A stretch of 64,000 nucleotides of DNA from Haloterrigena salina JCM 13891 (GCF_000337495.1 NZ_AOIS01000057.1:84664-148663), one strand, 5' to 3'; shown: positions 37,047-45,873, counted from the first letter of the stretch. Translations and numbers: made by a program. Notes: generated by a model not told the origin, from the letters alone.

Positions 37047-37919
37047 TCAGACCTCGACGACGGTGTTCGAGAGCGTGCCGATCTCCTCGAGACCGATACT
37101 AACCTCGTCGCCTTCCTGGAGCGTGAACTCCTCGTCGGGAACCAGCGACGTCCCGGTGAGTAAGACCGAAACGTCGGGGACGGCGTCGTGTGCGACGTGA
37201 CAGTCCACCAGTTCCTCGACGGAGCGCTCCATCTCGTTCGTCCGCGTCGACTCGTCGTACAGCACCTCGCCGTCGCGGCTGATCGTCATCCACATCTCGA
37301 GATCGTGCGGATCGTCGATCGATTCGGCCGAACGGACACAGGGCCCGATCGAACAGCACTTGTCGTACACCTTCGCCTGCGGGAGGTAGAGCGGGTTCTC
37401 GCCCTCGATCGATCGACTGCTCACGTCGTTGCCGACCGTGTAGCCGACGATCTCGCCCTCGAAGAGGACGACCCCCAGCTCCGGTTCGGGGACGTCCCAC
37501 TCGGAGTCGCCGCGGATGCCGATCGACTCGTCGGGGCCGACGGTTCGACTCGGCGTCGCCTTGAAGAACACCTCCGGCCGGTCGCTCTCGTAGACGTCGA
37601 GATACATCTCCGGCATGCCGCTTTCGGCTTTGCGCGCCTCCTCGCTGATACGGTACGTGACGCCCGCCGCCCACACCTCGCCCGACGAAACGGGCGCTGA
37701 CGGAGCGGTTTCGTCCAAGACGTCCGACGAGAGAACGGTTGCATCCCCGCGCAGTCGGTCGGCGATCGCGTCGATCGATTCCTTCGCGATCGCCGCTGCC
37801 CGAAGGAGATCCTCGAACGTCCGTAGCTGGTCCGTTGCGGCGGTGAGATCGTACAGCGACCCCTCCGTTTTCGCGACGAGACGAGGGGCGCTCCCCTCGC
37901 GGAGCTGGTAGTAACGCAT
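37047..37919 (-). CDS. xacE: 2-keto-3-deoxypentonate dehydratase, FAH superfamily (XacE-like), copy 2
   Basis: A 290-residue paralogue of 7953-8819. It shares GEVWAAGVTYRIS, the FFKATPSRTVGP motif, metal-site Glu residues in DVPEPELGV, and YLPQAKVYDKCCSIGPC. Differences cluster in the N-terminal 80 residues and near the C-terminus. It converts 2-keto-3-deoxypentonate to 2-oxoglutarate semialdehyde. It sits just upstream of the XacGHIJK-like operon on the same strand, an arrangement recalling the Haloferax xac cluster, so this copy may be the true orthologue. Confidence 0.87.
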   Translation of the reverse strand: MRYYQLREGSAPRLVAKTEGSLYDLTAATDQLRTFEDLLRAAAIAKESIDAIADRLRGDATVLSSDVLDETAPSAPVSSGEVWAAGVTYRISEEARKAESGMPEMYLDVYESDRPEVFFKATPSRTVGPDESIGIRGDSEWDVPEPELGVVLFEGEIVGYTVGNDVSSRSIEGENPLYLPQAKVYDKCCSIGPCVRSAESIDDPHDLEMWMTISRDGEVLYDESTRTNEMERSVEELVDCHVAHDAVPDVSVLLTGTSLVPDEEFTLQEGDEVSIGLEEIGTLSNTVVEV

Positions 37920-38203
37920 GTCGCTACGTCCTTTCTACCCGACGGTATTAGCTCTGGTGCCGGGATCCTCGAGTTGAGACTATCCGCGTACGACACGGGT
38001 ACGTGGAAAACGACCCTCTCCCGCCATCGTGCCTCAGCTTCCCCATTCGACGGCGTCCGCCTCGAGTCGCCGTGTGAGACGTACGGAGTGGTTCTGCGGG
38101 CCGCTGACCGTCCGAAGCCGCACTACTCTTCCAGATCACGGCGTTCCGGATCGCACGGAAGACCGATGGGGTGGGAACAGTTGAGCCGAGAGCCGCCGAT
38201 CGG

Positions 38204-39736
38204 TCAGATCGGATCGAACATCCACCGCTGATTATCGCCGCCCAGCCGACTCCACTGAATGACGTCGGCGCCGTTCTCGGTCGATGCCTCCAGCACGTCC
38301 GCGACGTATCCGCTGGCGTCGTTCTCGAGTCGATACGAGCCGTCGCCCTCGATAAGACGCCAGCGCTGATCGGCGGCGTCCCCCCAGGCCCGCTGGACCA
38401 GATTGGCCCCCTCGCTCGTCGAACCGTCCGCGACCGACAGCACGTGTCCGGAGTGGACGTTCTCCAGTCGGTAGGTCCCGTCGCCGTGCTCGATGAGCTC
38501 CCACTCCTGGCACGGATGACCGGTATCCGACCACTGGTTGACGGTCGCTCCCTCGGAGGTGTCTGCGTCCCCCACCTCCAACAGTAGACCGCTATTGACG
38601 TTCGAGATCCGGTACGTTCCCGCGGGAAGCGTTCCGTCACCACCGTTATCGCCGCAGTGTGTGCCGCTACCCGGTACCGGAGAGACCTCGCTCGGCGTCC
38701 CGTCGCAGCCGATCACCGGCCAGCCATTCTCCCAGTCGATCCGATCCATCATGAGTACGCGCCGCGGGACGCCGTCGATAAACTCCGGGTCGTCCGCGTC
38801 GTACGCGTGATAGAGCAGCCATTCCGAGCCGTCGTCGTACGTCGTAATGTCCCCGTGGGCTGCGCCCGGGAACCGATCGGTACCGGTGAGGACCGGTGTC
38901 CCCTGGTTGTGCTCGTTGTACTCCATCAGGTCGACGCCGTTCTGGTCGACGTACGGACCGAAGAACGACTCGGAGCGACCGACTTCGTACTCGTACGTGC
39001 TGCTGTGGCCTTCACAGCAGGTCCCCGTCGAAACGAACAGGTAATGATAGCCGTTGCGCTCGTGGTGAATCGTCCCCTCGTAGGCCTCGCCGGCAACCTG
39101 CGTGACCGTCGTCATATCGACGTCCCGCAGGTCGGGCGTAAGCTCCGCGACGTAGATTCCCTGAAAGCTCCCCCAGAAGAGGTACGGTGTCCCCTGGTAC
39201 TCGACGAAGTAGGCGTCGATGGTTCCGCCGCCCGTATCACTGTCCCCGATGACCTGTCCGTGATCGGTAAACGGCCCCCTCGGCGTCTCGGACGTCGCGA
39301 GGCCGATACCGAACTCGCCGCTCTCCCACGGCCGCGGCTCGAGCGAGTAGAACAGGATCCACTCGTCGTTGTAGTAGTGGATGTTTGGTGCCCAGATCGA
39401 GCCGTCCGTCCAACCGGGTCGCGCGTCGAATGCCTCGCCCACGTAGGTCCAGTTTACCAGATCCGTCGAGGAGAGGATCGGAACGAGCAACTCGTCGTCG
39501 GTGTTCTCTCGATTCATGTTCGTTCCGTACGCCCACCACGTCCCGTCGGCGGCGCGGTGGACTTCCGGATCCGGAAAGTGTGGCTCGTGCAGCGGGTTGT
39601 AGTAGTGGTCTCCGCCATGATCGGCACTCCCTAATCCACTCGATCCGAGGATGCCCGCGGTGCCGATCGCTCCGGCGCCGAGTGTTCGTAGCACACTGCG
39701 TCGATTCGGTTCACTGCAACCGTTATTCTCCACCAT
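38204..39736 (-). CDS. GH43 enzyme with RICIN domain, Tat-exported, copy 2
   Basis: A 510-residue paralogue of 27763-29274. Twin-Arg leader NRRSVLRTLGAGAIG near residue 11. The GH43 propeller has FPDPEVH, IDAYF and EGTIHHERNGYHYLFVS. A C-terminal ricin trefoil has three repeats (N-x-NSG, then CQEWELIE, QRWRLIE, QRWMFDP). It should act outside the cell on arabinan or xylan. The start at 39736 (MVENNGCSE) is favoured by an AT-rich box at 39762-39775; the 39751 start is too close to it. It is the last clear catabolic gene before the AT-rich island. Confidence 0.9.
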   Translation of the reverse strand: MVENNGCSEPNRRSVLRTLGAGAIGTAGILGSSGLGSADHGGDHYYNPLHEPHFPDPEVHRAADGTWWAYGTNMNRENTDDELLVPILSSTDLVNWTYVGEAFDARPGWTDGSIWAPNIHYYNDEWILFYSLEPRPWESGEFGIGLATSETPRGPFTDHGQVIGDSDTGGGTIDAYFVEYQGTPYLFWGSFQGIYVAELTPDLRDVDMTTVTQVAGEAYEGTIHHERNGYHYLFVSTGTCCEGHSSTYEYEVGRSESFFGPYVDQNGVDLMEYNEHNQGTPVLTGTDRFPGAAHGDITTYDDGSEWLLYHAYDADDPEFIDGVPRRVLMMDRIDWENGWPVIGCDGTPSEVSPVPGSGTHCGDNGGDGTLPAGTYRISNVNSGLLLEVGDADTSEGATVNQWSDTGHPCQEWELIEHGDGTYRLENVHSGHVLSVADGSTSEGANLVQRAWGDAADQRWRLIEGDGSYRLENDASGYVADVLEASTENGADVIQWSRLGGDNQRWMFDPI

Positions 39737-40211
39737 GCGAACAAACATCATATGCCTGGATACTTATAGATTTTATAATAATATAATAATTTATTTAGTG
39801 TAGATATCATCTGAAAAGCTAGAGTAGATATTTTAAGATATTCGACCTATTCGGAAAGATAGTCCTTTCGAACGAGAGCCAAGAGATTCTCTATCAGAGT
39901 GAAGTATTCTTCTACAAAGAACAGAAGCGAGTACTATGCCACGGTGAGTGTTACCTGTCGACAATCAATTTGAGTACACGGTCATCAACTACGCGGTCGG
40001 TCAAGCGCTTCACAGTCCGCTGGGGGTGGAGGCGGCCCGAACTCGGCGAAGTCCGATTGCGATATTCAGTGAAAGCCGGCGCTCATCGCGATACGTACTT
40101 CTTTACAACTGTATTGATGTAATGATCTGATACCGATTGGCCGTTGTCTCACTGTGAGAGGGGGGGTGTCCGTGTTAACATTTTTATGCGCCCATATGAG
40201 ATGCGTTGTGG

Positions 40212-40236
40212 TATTCCGAACAATAGCTTCGGAATA
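40212..40236. repeat. 9-bp perfect inverted repeat
   Basis: TATTCCGAA (40212-40220) and TTCGGAATA (40228-40236) form a perfect stem with a 7-base loop. There is no T-run downstream, so an operator is as likely as a hairpin. Confidence 0.55.
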
Positions 40237-40823
40237 TAGAACGCTATTCACAATATAACCTGTATCGATACGATGAACGGAGAGGCAACCGGAAGAGGAG
40301 TATGAGCGAGAATACCCAGGATAGACGAACTAACCCAACGAAATCGTCGCGCATACTCGATCACGTCGCATCGATCGATCCCGACCGACTGTTCTCGGAC
40401 GACTAGCTCGAGTCGGCCCATCGCCATCGAAACGAGATGCACCGAGAATCGTCATGTTCATAGGTATTCGCTGATCCCCTACAGTAGGGTCGTCGAAGAT
40501 CGGTGCACATCTCATCGTACTCGCGAACAACACGCAGTCGTAGCTCATCGAACCGATGTTCTGACGACCCAATTCGCTGACCGGGCTCATCGATCGCTAC
40601 CGAACGCGTCGAATCCAGTCCGGACAGATACCATCACGACGTCGCAACTCGCTCGCGGTGCACTACCGACGCGCACTATTTGTCGGTTCGGACACGGATA
40701 TTCACGCTGCGCTCAGTCGCTACGCTGCGTCACTATCGGTTCGTTCCGAGAGGTGCTATCGACGGGCGGAAATCGGGTCCGAACACTGGTCAATCGACCT
40801 GAATACGACGATTGTCGTAGCAA

Positions 40824-40831
40824 TACTTTAG
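40824..40831 (+). promoter_or_regulatory. TATA-like box for the zinc-ribbon gene
   Basis: TACTTTAG lies 24-31 bases before the ATG at 40855, as expected for a leaderless small gene. A 6-bp hairpin (TACGAC...GTCGTA, 40803-40818) lies immediately upstream. Confidence 0.45.
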
Positions 40832-40854
40832 TGATTGCCGATGTTTCTGCCGAT

Positions 40855-40956
40855 ATGGAGTACAAGTGCTCCCGATGTTCCCAACCGATCGTGCTCCGAC
40901 AGCACCCCTTGAGTTGCCCGCACTGCGGACATCCGCCACGACGCGGTGCCGACTAG
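40855..40956 (+). CDS. Small CPxCG zinc-ribbon protein, Rpo12(RpoP)-like
   Basis: A 33-residue protein made almost entirely of a zinc ribbon: MEYKCSRC, then CPHCGH. The Cys-x2-Cys...CPxCG pattern and spacing resemble RNA polymerase subunit Rpo12/RpoP and the many small CPxCG-related zinc fingers of haloarchaea. It lacks the basic tail seen in genuine Rpo12. It may be a stand-alone small regulator or a shortened paralogue. The promoter at 40824-40831 supports expression; the longer in-frame extension to 40753 is not conserved-looking. Confidence 0.5.
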   Translation: MEYKCSRCSQPIVLRQHPLSCPHCGHPPRRGAD

Positions 40957-41282
40957 TGTTCGTCCATCTCGACATCGCGTATCTGACGACGAAGCGTCAA
41001 GAACAGTACGGCGAGATCACCGAAGACAGTAGTGTTCCCGTTGCGTTCGTTCCAGACCGGTCGAACTGATCGATAACGGCCGATTTTCGGATCCGCTGCG
41101 ATGGCTACCGTTCGAGCCGCCATTTCGACAACGACCGAAGCGATATCCGTCTGATCCACGGATCGGAGAAAACGCTCGAGCGGGTCGAAGCAGCCGTATT
41201 CAAGCGCGGATAGCGACGAGGCTCCGCTGTCGCAGTCGTCTCGAGACATCCTGTCATGTGTCTTGTGAGTGGCGCCGTCCAC
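40953..41282 (-). CDS. Hypothetical protein (doubtful)
   Basis: A 109-residue ORF, possibly starting at the internal Met of MSRDDCDSG. It is acidic at the N-terminus and has a plausible alpha-helical segment DIASVVVEMAARTVAIAADP. No family was recognised. It overlaps the zinc-ribbon stop by four bases tail to tail. Codon usage is less GC-biased than real neighbours, so it may be a relic. Confidence 0.3.
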   Translation of the reverse strand: MDGATHKTHDRMSRDDCDSGASSLSALEYGCFDPLERFLRSVDQTDIASVVVEMAARTVAIAADPKIGRYRSVRPVWNERNGNTTVFGDLAVLFLTLRRQIRDVEMDEH

Positions 41283-42082
41283 TTTCGATTCGGTTAGAGT
41301 TTGTAGCGCATGGGTGACACCGTGCGAGTTGAGGCAATTGGGTATTCATGAAACTACCATATCCGAATACTAGATACATGTTCGACATGTCGGTGTCGAA
41401 CGAGCACGGTCGATAGATCATAACTGCTGCGGAAAGCTAATTCGTAGCCGACGGGTGGTAGACGGCAGGCTCACGTAGCGCCCGATAAAACCGTGATTCG
41501 ACACACCGATCGGTTCTACTGGCAGTATACCCTCTTGATCTAAACTAAATGATTTCCACTATATTTATCTCTAATCGATTCAATCGACAGTATATCCCGC
41601 AACAGTTCCCAGTGCTTCACGAGAAACACGACACCAGTGACGCAGCGTTCTCGTCAACTCAACTCCGCGGTTCAACGCTGTACTTCACGATCGCGACCGT
41701 CAATTTCGATACGAAAACGTGGGAATCAGAACGCTGTCGAATGTTGTTCGAGAGCGGTATAATAATACATATAACAGATTTGGAATAGTTTCCGGAATGT
41801 CGATCCATCAACTGCCGAGATGTGATCGCAAAGCTACGTGTACTGTTGGAATCGGTCGACCTAACTAATACAGCACAAGACTCACCGATGTCTCGAGGGA
41901 TGATTTTAACTGAGTGCTTAGGATCTCATATGTGTGTTTTCCAATATATCTACAAAGATGTCCTTCTATGCTACCTCAGGTGTTGGATGATTATGGGAAC
42001 TACCCATCAGAAAAGGATCAGCTTTGATGGTTCAAGGAATGGCCGTCGTCGTTTCGCTTTCTATCAAGGCAAATCGTCATGA

Positions 42083-42090
42083 TTATTTTT
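42083..42090 (+). promoter_or_regulatory. TATA-like box for the shikimate dehydrogenase gene
   Basis: TTATTTTT lies 21-28 bases before the ATG at 42111 and supports that start over the longer ORF from 42024. Confidence 0.5.
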
Positions 42091-42110
42091 CTCGCCATAG
42101 CAGGGGTCGT

Positions 42111-42911
42111 ATGGACGTCTACGGTATCATCGGGAATCCCGTTGAGCACTCACTGTCGCCGCCGATGCACGAAGCCGCCTTTCGCGAGCGCGGAATCGAC
42201 GCCACGTACGTCACCTTCGAGGCCGATCCGGATCGGATCAAAGAGGCGTTCCGCGGCGCGGAAGCGCTCGGTGTCGACGGTCTGACCGTCACGCTGCCGT
42301 TCAAACACGACGCCTTCGAATTCGCCGAACCGGACGAACAGATCCGCCGAGTCGGGGCGGTCAACACGATCGATTTCACCGAGAGCGGCCCCGTCGGGTA
42401 CAACACCGACATGACCGGGACGCTCCGCGCCTTCGAGCATCACGACGTGGCCCTCGAGGGCACTCGTGCGGTCGTCGTCGGTGCCGGCGGCGCCGCCCGG
42501 GCGCTGGCCTTCGGATTCGAAGAAGCGGGCGCCGACGTACAGATCGCCAACCGGACGGCGTCGAAGGCTCGCGACCTCGCCGACGAGGTTCCGGGGGCGA
42601 CCGGTCACGGACTCGAGGCCCTTCCCGACCTGATGGCCGACGCCGACGTCGTCGCCAACGCGACCAGCGTCGGGCTGGAGTCCGACGAGTCGGTCGCGCC
42701 GGCCGACGCCTGGCACGGGGATCTCGTGGCCTTCGACGCGGTGTACAAGCCACTCGAGACGCGGTTCCTGAAGGATGCGGCGGCCGCCGACGCTCGGACG
42801 ATCGACGGCGCCTGGATGCTGCTGTTCCAGGGCGTCGACGCCTTCGAGACGTGGACGGGCGAGGACGCGCCGGTCGAGACGATGAACGAGGCGCTTCGCA
42901 GTCACCTGTAA
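42111..42911 (+). CDS. aroE: Shikimate dehydrogenase
   Basis: A 266-residue enzyme. The N-terminal substrate domain has IGNPVEHSLSPPMHEAAF with the shikimate-binding Ser pair. The catalytic Lys is in VTLPFKHD, the catalytic Asp in NTDMTG, and the NADP loop is GAGGAARA with NRT after it. It reduces 3-dehydroshikimate to shikimate in aromatic amino acid synthesis. Its position between AT-rich spacer and a pectin-degrading enzyme is unusual for this housekeeping gene; a catabolic quinate/shikimate dehydrogenase cannot be excluded. Confidence 0.87.
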   Translation: MDVYGIIGNPVEHSLSPPMHEAAFRERGIDATYVTFEADPDRIKEAFRGAEALGVDGLTVTLPFKHDAFEFAEPDEQIRRVGAVNTIDFTESGPVGYNTDMTGTLRAFEHHDVALEGTRAVVVGAGGAARALAFGFEEAGADVQIANRTASKARDLADEVPGATGHGLEALPDLMADADVVANATSVGLESDESVAPADAWHGDLVAFDAVYKPLETRFLKDAAAADARTIDGAWMLLFQGVDAFETWTGEDAPVETMNEALRSHL

Positions 42912-43089
42912 TTCGCGCTCGGCCGACGACTGCGAACTGCGAACTGACCGTTCGAGCCCCTAATTTCGCTTTTTGCGCTGGTCGCCGGAAAACGTGACTC
43001 GTCGACGGACGGCAACTCGAGACCGTTGTTCGGACGCGTCAGCGATCGTCGCGACGGTGATAGCGAGCAGACGCGAGCTTCTGACTTGC

Positions 43090-44139
43090 TCAGACGTCAG
43101 CGTTCGACTCGAGGATCCGCTTGCCGGCGATCAGGAACCAGCCCTGTCCGTAGAGGTTGATCGCCTGCGGGGCTTCCGGGCCGCCGGGCATCGCCGCGTT
43201 GCGCTGGACCGCGCCGTCGGGGGTTACGACCGTCTTGGCCGCGCCGATCGCCTTCTCGGCGACTTCGCGGTACTCCTCTTCGAGCAGGCCGCGATCGACG
43301 GCCTCGGTGAAGGCGTAGGCGTACTGGAGGGTCCCCGACGTCTCCAGATACATCGTGTCGTCGTCGATGAGGTGGTGCCAGAAGCCGCTGGCGTCCTGGT
43401 ACTCGGTCATGCTCAGGAGGTGGTCTCGGACGAGTTCCTCGAGGCGGTCGCGCTCGGGATGGTCTTCGGGCACGTAGTCGAGCGTGTCGAGGACGCCCGT
43501 AGCGAACCAGCCGTTGCCCCGTAGCCAGAGCGAGCCGTCGGGGTAACTGTTCGGCGTCTCGCGCCAGATGTGCCGGTAGAGGTCGGTCTGCGGATCGCGG
43601 AGGTGCTTCGCGTGGACCAGGATCTGGTCGACGGCCTCGTCGATCGCTTCGGGCGTGTCCGTGAGCTGACCGTAGCGAGCCATGAACGGACACATCATGT
43701 AGATGGCGTCGATCCACAGTTCGATGTCGTCCATGTGGTGGGTGATCCCGCCGTCCTCGCTTCGGGGCGCATCCTCGTGGAGGTACTCGAACTGTCGCCG
43801 GCAGGCCTCGAGGTAGGAATCGGGGCCGCCGTTCTCGTAGGCCTCGAGGGCGAGGACGGCGACCGCTCCGGCGTCCGGAATGGGACGGAAGATGCGGTGT
43901 TCGTCCCACTCCGGGACGACGTCGATCGATCCGTAGGCCATCAGCCCGTCGCTCGACTGTGATCGGACGGCCCAGTCGATATACCGCTCGGCGATCTCGG
44001 TGTGTTCGCCGTCGTCCGTCGCCAGCAGGCCGCGGAGCACCATCGGTCGTTCACCCTGGATGAAATCCTCGAAATCGAGATCGAGCGTGTACTCGGCGAC
44101 GGTCGGGAGCAGTTCCGCTAACGGTCGTTCCATGGACAT
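43090..44139 (-). CDS. GH105 unsaturated rhamnogalacturonyl hydrolase
   Basis: A 349-residue (alpha/alpha)6-barrel enzyme of the YteR/YesR group. Recognisable segments are the catalytic-Asp strand WIDAIYMMCPFMARYG, SLWLRGNGWFATG, and the C-terminal SGTLQYAYAF. GH105 enzymes hydrate and cleave the unsaturated galacturonyl residue left by pectate or rhamnogalacturonan lyases. No signal peptide is visible, so it works on imported disaccharides. It implies that pectin fragments are used; no lyase gene was seen in the window. An AT-rich box at 44155-44168 supports the start at 44139. Confidence 0.9.
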   Translation of the reverse strand: MSMERPLAELLPTVAEYTLDLDFEDFIQGERPMVLRGLLATDDGEHTEIAERYIDWAVRSQSSDGLMAYGSIDVVPEWDEHRIFRPIPDAGAVAVLALEAYENGGPDSYLEACRRQFEYLHEDAPRSEDGGITHHMDDIELWIDAIYMMCPFMARYGQLTDTPEAIDEAVDQILVHAKHLRDPQTDLYRHIWRETPNSYPDGSLWLRGNGWFATGVLDTLDYVPEDHPERDRLEELVRDHLLSMTEYQDASGFWHHLIDDDTMYLETSGTLQYAYAFTEAVDRGLLEEEYREVAEKAIGAAKTVVTPDGAVQRNAAMPGGPEAPQAINLYGQGWFLIAGKRILESNADV

Positions 44140-44176
44140 ACGGGGATATGTGACGGATTATCACTTAAGGTTATAG

Positions 44177-44383
44177 ATGTCGATCAGTCAACGATCATCG
44201 AATCGATCCCTTATGTCGTTCGGACGTGAATCGACACACTCCACGCTGACGAGGGGAGCTATTGCAGCTATTGCAGCTATTGTACTTATTGAAGCTATTC
44301 TCCCTACTGTGCCGATTCTATCGATGGTACAGATCGTTTCCGAAAAAGTTTCAGCGGGAATTCTCGAGCGCTCCGCCATGTAA
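44177..44383 (+). CDS. Small single-helix membrane protein (doubtful)
   Basis: A 68-residue ORF with a polar Ser/Arg-rich N-terminus, then a hydrophobic segment (AIAAIAAIVLIEAILPTVPIL) and a short tail. The helix is encoded by imperfect 9-bp repeats (44261-44305). No family recognised. It is divergent from GH105. Confidence 0.3.
   Translation: MSISQRSSNRSLMSFGRESTHSTLTRGAIAAIAAIVLIEAILPTVPILSMVQIVSEKVSAGILERSAM
44261..44305 (+). repeat. 9-bp tandem repeats
   Basis: Five consecutive 9-bp units related to ATTGCAGCT; the first two are identical and the next three diverge. Confidence 0.7.
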
Positions 44384-45216
44384 TCGATCGAAGAGTCGAT
44401 CATCCCTACGACAGCGACGACTACGTGGCCGGCCGAGAGACCTCGAACGTGCTGATCCCCGGTGGCGAACGCGGGAGCCGGGAATATCGAACAACAACGG
44501 ATCTCGCTACCGAAAGAACGGCTATTGGCGCCGTAAATCGATAGAACTGCTCGGAGATATCCGGTTAGAGGATCCGCGTCTCGGCACACGCCATGCTGTT
44601 TATTACATGCGTATGTCTGTAATGGTTCGTGAGCAGGGAACCACTCGTACTCGACGGTCTCGACGTGATGAAAGGGCTACCAGCGGCGTCACCTCACGCG
44701 AGCTGGTGCGAGCGGCGGGCGAGAACTCCGCACGTTCGGCCGTGGCGACCGCAACTCGAGGTTCCCTCTTTTGTCAGTCGGAAGTGACGGACGCCTGCAC
44801 TGCTGAGGGAGTCACCGATCGCCTGCTCTCGTTCGACGGATTGCAGTCGGGACCGGTGGATGTTCCCCTTCTGAGGGTAGAGTGCAAATCACATTGTAGA
44901 CGGAACGGCGATCTGAACGATATTTCGGTAGCGTTCCTTTCGGTTGAATAGCGCCGCTACCTTCGCTACCAGCGTGACGCTCTAAATTGGACTTACGGTC
45001 GTACTCGTTCAAGTGGGGAACGTAGCGAGTTCGGACGATTGCTTGAGAGTCGATCGAAAGGAGCTCGCTCGCCAGAGATCACGTACCATAGCCCTGCTAC
45101 CCTACTGTCGGCTCAACTTCCAGGTGTCCATATTCCGTATAGCACTATGTGGTTTATTTAGATAGGTCTTCTACCGATAGCGTCTGGAACGCCCGATATC
45201 CCAGGTATCGTCGAAA

Positions 45217-45453
45217 TTAGAGCAAACATACGATCCTTCGGGAACGGACGATTGCTCCGCCGTCGATCACCAAGGAAGCCGACCGGCAAATCCTGAGACA
45301 ATTCACGAACGAGGCCGGTATCGAGGTCGACGGCGAGACGACGCGACTGATCTTCGACGTCGCGTTGTTTGGTCGGAATGGCACAGTGACACCACAAGCT
45401 CACTATGTGCCACTCCCGGATAGCGGCAGGAGCGTTGGAGATAGTAGCAGTTA
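45217..45453 (+). pseudogene. Open frame without start codon, possible gene remnant
   Basis: After an in-frame TAG the frame stays open to the TAA at 45451-45453. It encodes an orderly-looking stretch (ITKEADRQILRQFTNEAGIE... RLIFDVALFGRNG). There is no ATG or GTG near its beginning. The family was not recognised, so this may be chance. Confidence 0.3.
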
Positions 45454-45480
45454 ACCCGCTACCGCCCTCTATTTTAGTTG

Positions 45481-45873
45481 ATGTCTGATTCCGACTCTCT
45501 CGACGAGAGCCCACCGTCGTTGCTCGGTCGACTCCTCTTCGGGAGTGGACTTGCAGCACTCGCACTCCGCAACTTGACGAATCTCGACGGAAGAATTGCC
45601 TATGCAGAGGCCAAAGGCGTCCCCCTCGCAGACAAACTCGTTCCAGCCTCGAGTGGTCTCCTCCTCGGTGGCAGCCTTGGCGTCGGCCTCTGGAAACTCC
45701 CCAAACTGTCTACAGCCAGTATCGCCACGTTCTTCATTGGTGTAACTCCGGTCATGCACGATTTCTGGGCCGTCGACGAGGAGTCATACGACCAAGAACT
45801 CACCTCGTTCCTTCAGAATCTCGTGCTCCTCGGCGCTGCAATCGCTTTCTTCAAGCGAGCACGGCAAAACTAA
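45481..45873 (+). CDS. DoxX-family membrane protein
   Basis: A 130-residue protein with four hydrophobic helices. The N-terminal LLGRLLFGSGLAALALRNL, then YAEAKGVPLADKLVPASSGLLLGGSLGVGLW, and a TPVMHDFW motif match the haloarchaeal DoxX group. DoxX relates to a quinol-oxidase subunit, but most family members have unknown roles. It lies between the GH105 block and the integrase. Confidence 0.82.
   Translation: MSDSDSLDESPPSLLGRLLFGSGLAALALRNLTNLDGRIAYAEAKGVPLADKLVPASSGLLLGGSLGVGLWKLPKLSTASIATFFIGVTPVMHDFWAVDEESYDQELTSFLQNLVLLGAAIAFFKRARQN

Larger units (their letters stand above)
39737..42110. other. AT-richer, gene-poor island
   Basis: About 2.4 kb with lower GC than its neighbours. It holds the promoter of the GH43 gene (39762-39775), a 9-bp inverted repeat at 40212-40236, a CPxCG zinc-ribbon gene (40855-40956), a doubtful minus ORF (40953-41282) and a 34-codon ORF at 40302-40406 (MSENTQDRR...). 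ORFs at 39948-40130 and 41549-41788 are possible but have no recognisable domain. No transposase was identified, so the origin of the base-composition shift is unknown. Confidence 0.5.
44140..45480. other. Gene-poor region with possible remnants
   Basis: It holds a 68-codon hydrophobic ORF (44177-44383) with 9-bp tandem repeats, a long but unconvincing ORF (44262-44951), and an open stretch without a start codon at about 45217-45453 that looks like a gene tail. A 13-base sequence at 45007-45019 recurs at 48224-48236. No RNA gene was recognised. Confidence 0.45.

Noticed and set aside
44262-44951. 229-codon plus ORF after GH105
   Set aside because: Composition is Arg/Ser/Thr-rich, no domain is visible, and it begins inside the 9-bp repeat array.
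45158-45565. 135-codon minus ORF near the DoxX gene
   Set aside because: It runs through the DoxX start and has no domain; the DoxX frame is clearly the real one.
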